Source: Bacteroidaceae bacterium (GTDB lineage: Bacteria > Bacteroidota > Bacteroidia > Bacteroidales > Bacteroidaceae). Taken from it: DNA of 24,852 nt. The notes under the pieces are model-generated. The model had not been told where the DNA came from. It did not search any database and saw nothing but the letters and a program-made list of their open reading frames with translations. The stretch covers positions 1-24,852 of the forward strand of contig CAAGNV010000041.1 of assembly GCA_900771425.1 (NCBI GenBank), given 5' to 3'. Of the stretch, positions 22,902 through 24,852 are shown piece by piece (the first letter of the stretch is position 1; each line of letters starts with the position of its first letter). Position numbers and translations under genes: made by a program.

Positions 22902-23033
22902 TTATCCAAAAGTTAGGATAACCATTCTCATTTTGTAGTCTTTGCAAGAGGATAATAATGATATTAGCACTATTATAGCAAAGTTGGTAACGCTTAAAAG
23001 TCGATTGCTTCTGTCCATGTGAAACATCATCAT
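22902..23033 (-). pseudogene. Truncated small lipoprotein overlapping the cstA stop
   Basis: A 43-codon frame starting at the ATG at 23033, which overlaps the cstA stop codon as ATGA (an alternative ATG lies at 23018). It has a lipoprotein signal: NRLLSVTNFAIIVLISLLSSC with lipobox L-L-S-S-C. Only 13 residues follow the Cys before the stop, which overlaps the start of the toxin-like fragment. It could be a tiny lipoprotein or, more likely, the front of a larger one broken by the event that brought in the Rhs debris. Confidence 0.35.
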
Positions 23034-24475
23034 TTCTTCAAGAAAAACCAAACCCCCAGGCCGACCATAACTGATCCGCCGATTACGTACGAAATGTTCG
23101 GTGCCAACTGGAATCCTTCCGATGCGATACAGATATAGGTCGTGGTAACAAACGACAGGAATAGCGCAGGCACCAGAGTGATGAAGTAGTTCTTCTTTTG
23201 CTTCGTCAGATATACAGTAAATGCCCAAAGCGCAATGCATGCCAATGTCTGGTTGAACCATGCGAAATAACGCCAAAGTATTTGGAAATCAATAAAGAAA
23301 AGATAGATGGCAATGGCGAACAAAGGTAATGCCAATGCCAGACGCTTCAGCAACTTGTCCTGTTTCATGTGCATGAACTCGGCTGCAATCAGACGGGCGC
23401 TGCGGAATGCAGTGTCGCCGCTTGTGATAGGTGCTGCCACGACACCGAGTACCGCTAATATAGAACCTACAGTTCCTAACCACGAACTGCAAACGGCATT
23501 GACCAACAGCGATGGATTGGCAGAGTGAGCGCCGTCTTCGGTCATCAGACAAAGCAACTTCTCATACGGAGTGCCACCTGCAACATTCAGGCTGTCGGCA
23601 AATTTTATCGCACCTGCAGCCCAGATCAATGCTACGAGTCCTTCAGTTATCATCGCACCGTAAAAGACCTTGCGCCCGTTCTTCTCGTTGTTGATACACC
23701 GGGCCATCAACGGACTCTGCGTTGCATGAAATCCACTCACGGCACCACAGGCAATAGTGATGCAGATACATGGGAAAATCGGAATAGACTTCTGAGGATA
23801 GTGGTTGGTGAACGCCTCAGTTATCTCAGGCACAGCGCCTTGCTCGAAGAATATGCCGTAGCAAATACCTACTGCCATAATCAGCAGGGCTGCGCCGAAC
23901 AACGGGTAAATCCTACCAATCAACTTGTCGATAGGCAATAATGTAGCCAATATATAATAAATGATGATGACGATGAGCCAAAACAGTCCGCCACCCCAGA
24001 AACCGTTGGTCGGTGTCAAGCCGGCAATGAGGTCGGCAGGAGTACGGGCAAACACGGCACCCACCAAGATTAACAGCACCAGCGACACGACACGCAGAAG
24101 GATGCGGGCACTCTGGCCAAGTTCGTCACCAACAATCTCAGGTATGCTCGCACCGCTTTTCCTCAGCGAAATCATGCCAGTGAGATAATCATGCACCGAA
24201 CCGGCAAAGATACATCCGAACACAATCCAGATGAAAGCCGCCGGCCCGAACAAAATACCAAGAATAGCACCGAATATAGGACCGGTACCGGCAATGTTCA
24301 GGAACTGGATCAGATAAACCCTCCATGTTGCCATCGGAATATAGTCAACCCCGTCACGCATGGCGGTGGCAGGAGTCACGCGACCCGCATCAGGAGCAAA
24401 TGTCTTTTCCACATACTTGCCATAAAACATATAGCCCAAAACCAAAATTACGATACTAATCGAAAAAGTAACCAT
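23030..24475 (-). CDS. cstA: CstA family transporter (carbon starvation protein A)
   Basis: A 481-residue membrane protein with many hydrophobic segments. CstA proteins take up peptides or pyruvate; the substrate here is not determined. Family signatures include GYMFYGKYVEK near the N-terminus, IAGTGPIFGAILGILFGPAAFIWI, CIFAGSVHDYLTGMISLRKSG, and SGFHATQSPLMARC. It is the short form common in anaerobes, about 220 residues shorter than the E. coli protein (701), lacking the extra C-terminal part. The protein ends in VGLGVWFFLKK. It has its own -7 box about 130 bases upstream. No terminator follows; the AT-rich island genes begin directly at its stop. Confidence 0.93.
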   Translation of the reverse strand: MVTFSISIVILVLGYMFYGKYVEKTFAPDAGRVTPATAMRDGVDYIPMATWRVYLIQFLNIAGTGPIFGAILGILFGPAAFIWIVFGCIFAGSVHDYLTGMISLRKSGASIPEIVGDELGQSARILLRVVSLVLLILVGAVFARTPADLIAGLTPTNGFWGGGLFWLIVIIIYYILATLLPIDKLIGRIYPLFGAALLIMAVGICYGIFFEQGAVPEITEAFTNHYPQKSIPIFPCICITIACGAVSGFHATQSPLMARCINNEKNGRKVFYGAMITEGLVALIWAAGAIKFADSLNVAGGTPYEKLLCLMTEDGAHSANPSLLVNAVCSSWLGTVGSILAVLGVVAAPITSGDTAFRSARLIAAEFMHMKQDKLLKRLALALPLFAIAIYLFFIDFQILWRYFAWFNQTLACIALWAFTVYLTKQKKNYFITLVPALFLSFVTTTYICIASEGFQLAPNISYVIGGSVMVGLGVWFFLKK

Positions 24476-24607
24476 TGTCGTCAGTATTTACAAGGTGAAT
24501 TTTTAAAGCCTACCTTAAGTTGAAATTGTTAAAGAATATCCACTACAAAAGCACAATTCTACGGCTGACATACCACGGGCCAGCTCACGAATGCCTTGTT
24601 TTGGCTG

Positions 24608-24615
24608 CAAAATTA
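24608..24615 (-). promoter_or_regulatory. cstA -7 promoter box
   Basis: Minus-strand TAATTTTG followed by CA fits TAnnTTTG, 132 bases upstream of the cstA ATG. TTTG at 24635-24632 lies only 16 nt away, shorter than the usual 19-21 spacing. Confidence 0.5.
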
Positions 24616-24852
24616 CGAAAAAAAACTTTATCAAAGACAGATTTTTCAACAATAAAACAACAAACACCTCCACTTTTTACGCTTTTTTCCTCATAAAAAC
24701 CACCTCCTGCAAATTCCGTTTAAAGCACAGACTTTGTCACCTCTTCGCGCGCGTATAAAATATAAAGGAGTGGTTTCAGTTCATTTTGTGTGGTATTTCA
24801 TAAAAAACGCATTTTTTCGAAAAAAAGTTGTAAAAAGTTTTGTCAGTTCGGA
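24616..24852. other. AT-rich right edge, no gene seen
   Basis: 237 bases with long A and T runs and no supported ORF. The last bases (a run of As, GTTGTAAAAAG, then TTTTG near 24838-24842) look like the upstream and -33 part of a rightward promoter whose -7 box would lie just outside the window. Confidence 0.3.

Noticed and set aside
22902..23276. 124-residue minus-strand frame
   Set aside because: Its first two thirds are a shifted frame of cstA; only the last 43 codons (from 23033) have a lipoprotein signal and are reported separately.
24780..24852. rRNA operon promoter at the right edge
   Set aside because: The sequence style fits a strong promoter, but the -7 box and any gene are outside the window, so it cannot be supported.

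Overview
The window looks like a chromosomal piece of a plant-fibre-degrading Bacteroidales, most likely Prevotella or a close relative. The reasons are promoters with the Bacteroidetes -7 box (TAnnTTTG, often followed by CA), no clear Shine-Dalgarno sites, a BspA-type surface protein with a Bacteroidales-style C-terminal tail, a DUF4421 envelope protein, and an esterase/GH10 xylanase pair. The genus is inferred from family knowledge; no 16S or marker search was possible.

Layout, left to right. (1) 163-3658: a large secreted protein with BspA leucine-rich repeats and five BIG2 Ig-like domains, followed by a 49-residue acidic peptide and a strong terminator. (2) 3659-4344: a gene-free stretch with a 22-bp tandem hairpin array, a minus-strand promoter and a minus-strand terminator that together could bound an ~80-nt RNA. 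(3) 4345-11047, minus strand: tsaE, dnaE and mrp/apbC, closely packed behind a very good promoter, then a DUF4421 protein after a repeat-filled gap. (4) 11330-15036, plus strand: a two-gene hemicellulose unit, a CE1-type esterase and a GH10 xylanase with an unusual beta-helix-like N-terminal half. (5) 15117-15190: alternating hairpins. (6) 15428-16762: gdhA, minus strand, with promoter and terminator. (7) 17190-19298: recG, plus strand, starting only about 13 nt after its -7 box.

(8) 19299-23033 is an AT-rich accessory island between recG and cstA. It starts with a Crp/Fnr-like promoter that has no obvious gene, followed by a second 22-bp hairpin array. Then come two unknown divergent genes bracketed by a 33-bp direct repeat, a small helical ORF, a truncated Rhs core fragment, an exported protein that may be an immunity protein, a fragment resembling the tail of an M91-like Rhs toxin with a ruined HExxH motif, and a truncated lipoprotein that overlaps the cstA stop codon. 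I read this as the debris of a polymorphic-toxin (Rhs) locus. (9) 23030-24475: cstA, minus strand, with its own -7 box. The right edge is AT-rich and may be the start of a promoter lying outside the window.

The most unusual structure is intergenic. Three unrelated sequences (3812-3990, 15117-15190, 19525-19624) share one design: hairpins spaced about 21-22 nt apart. In two of them compensatory base changes keep the stems paired while the sequence drifts.
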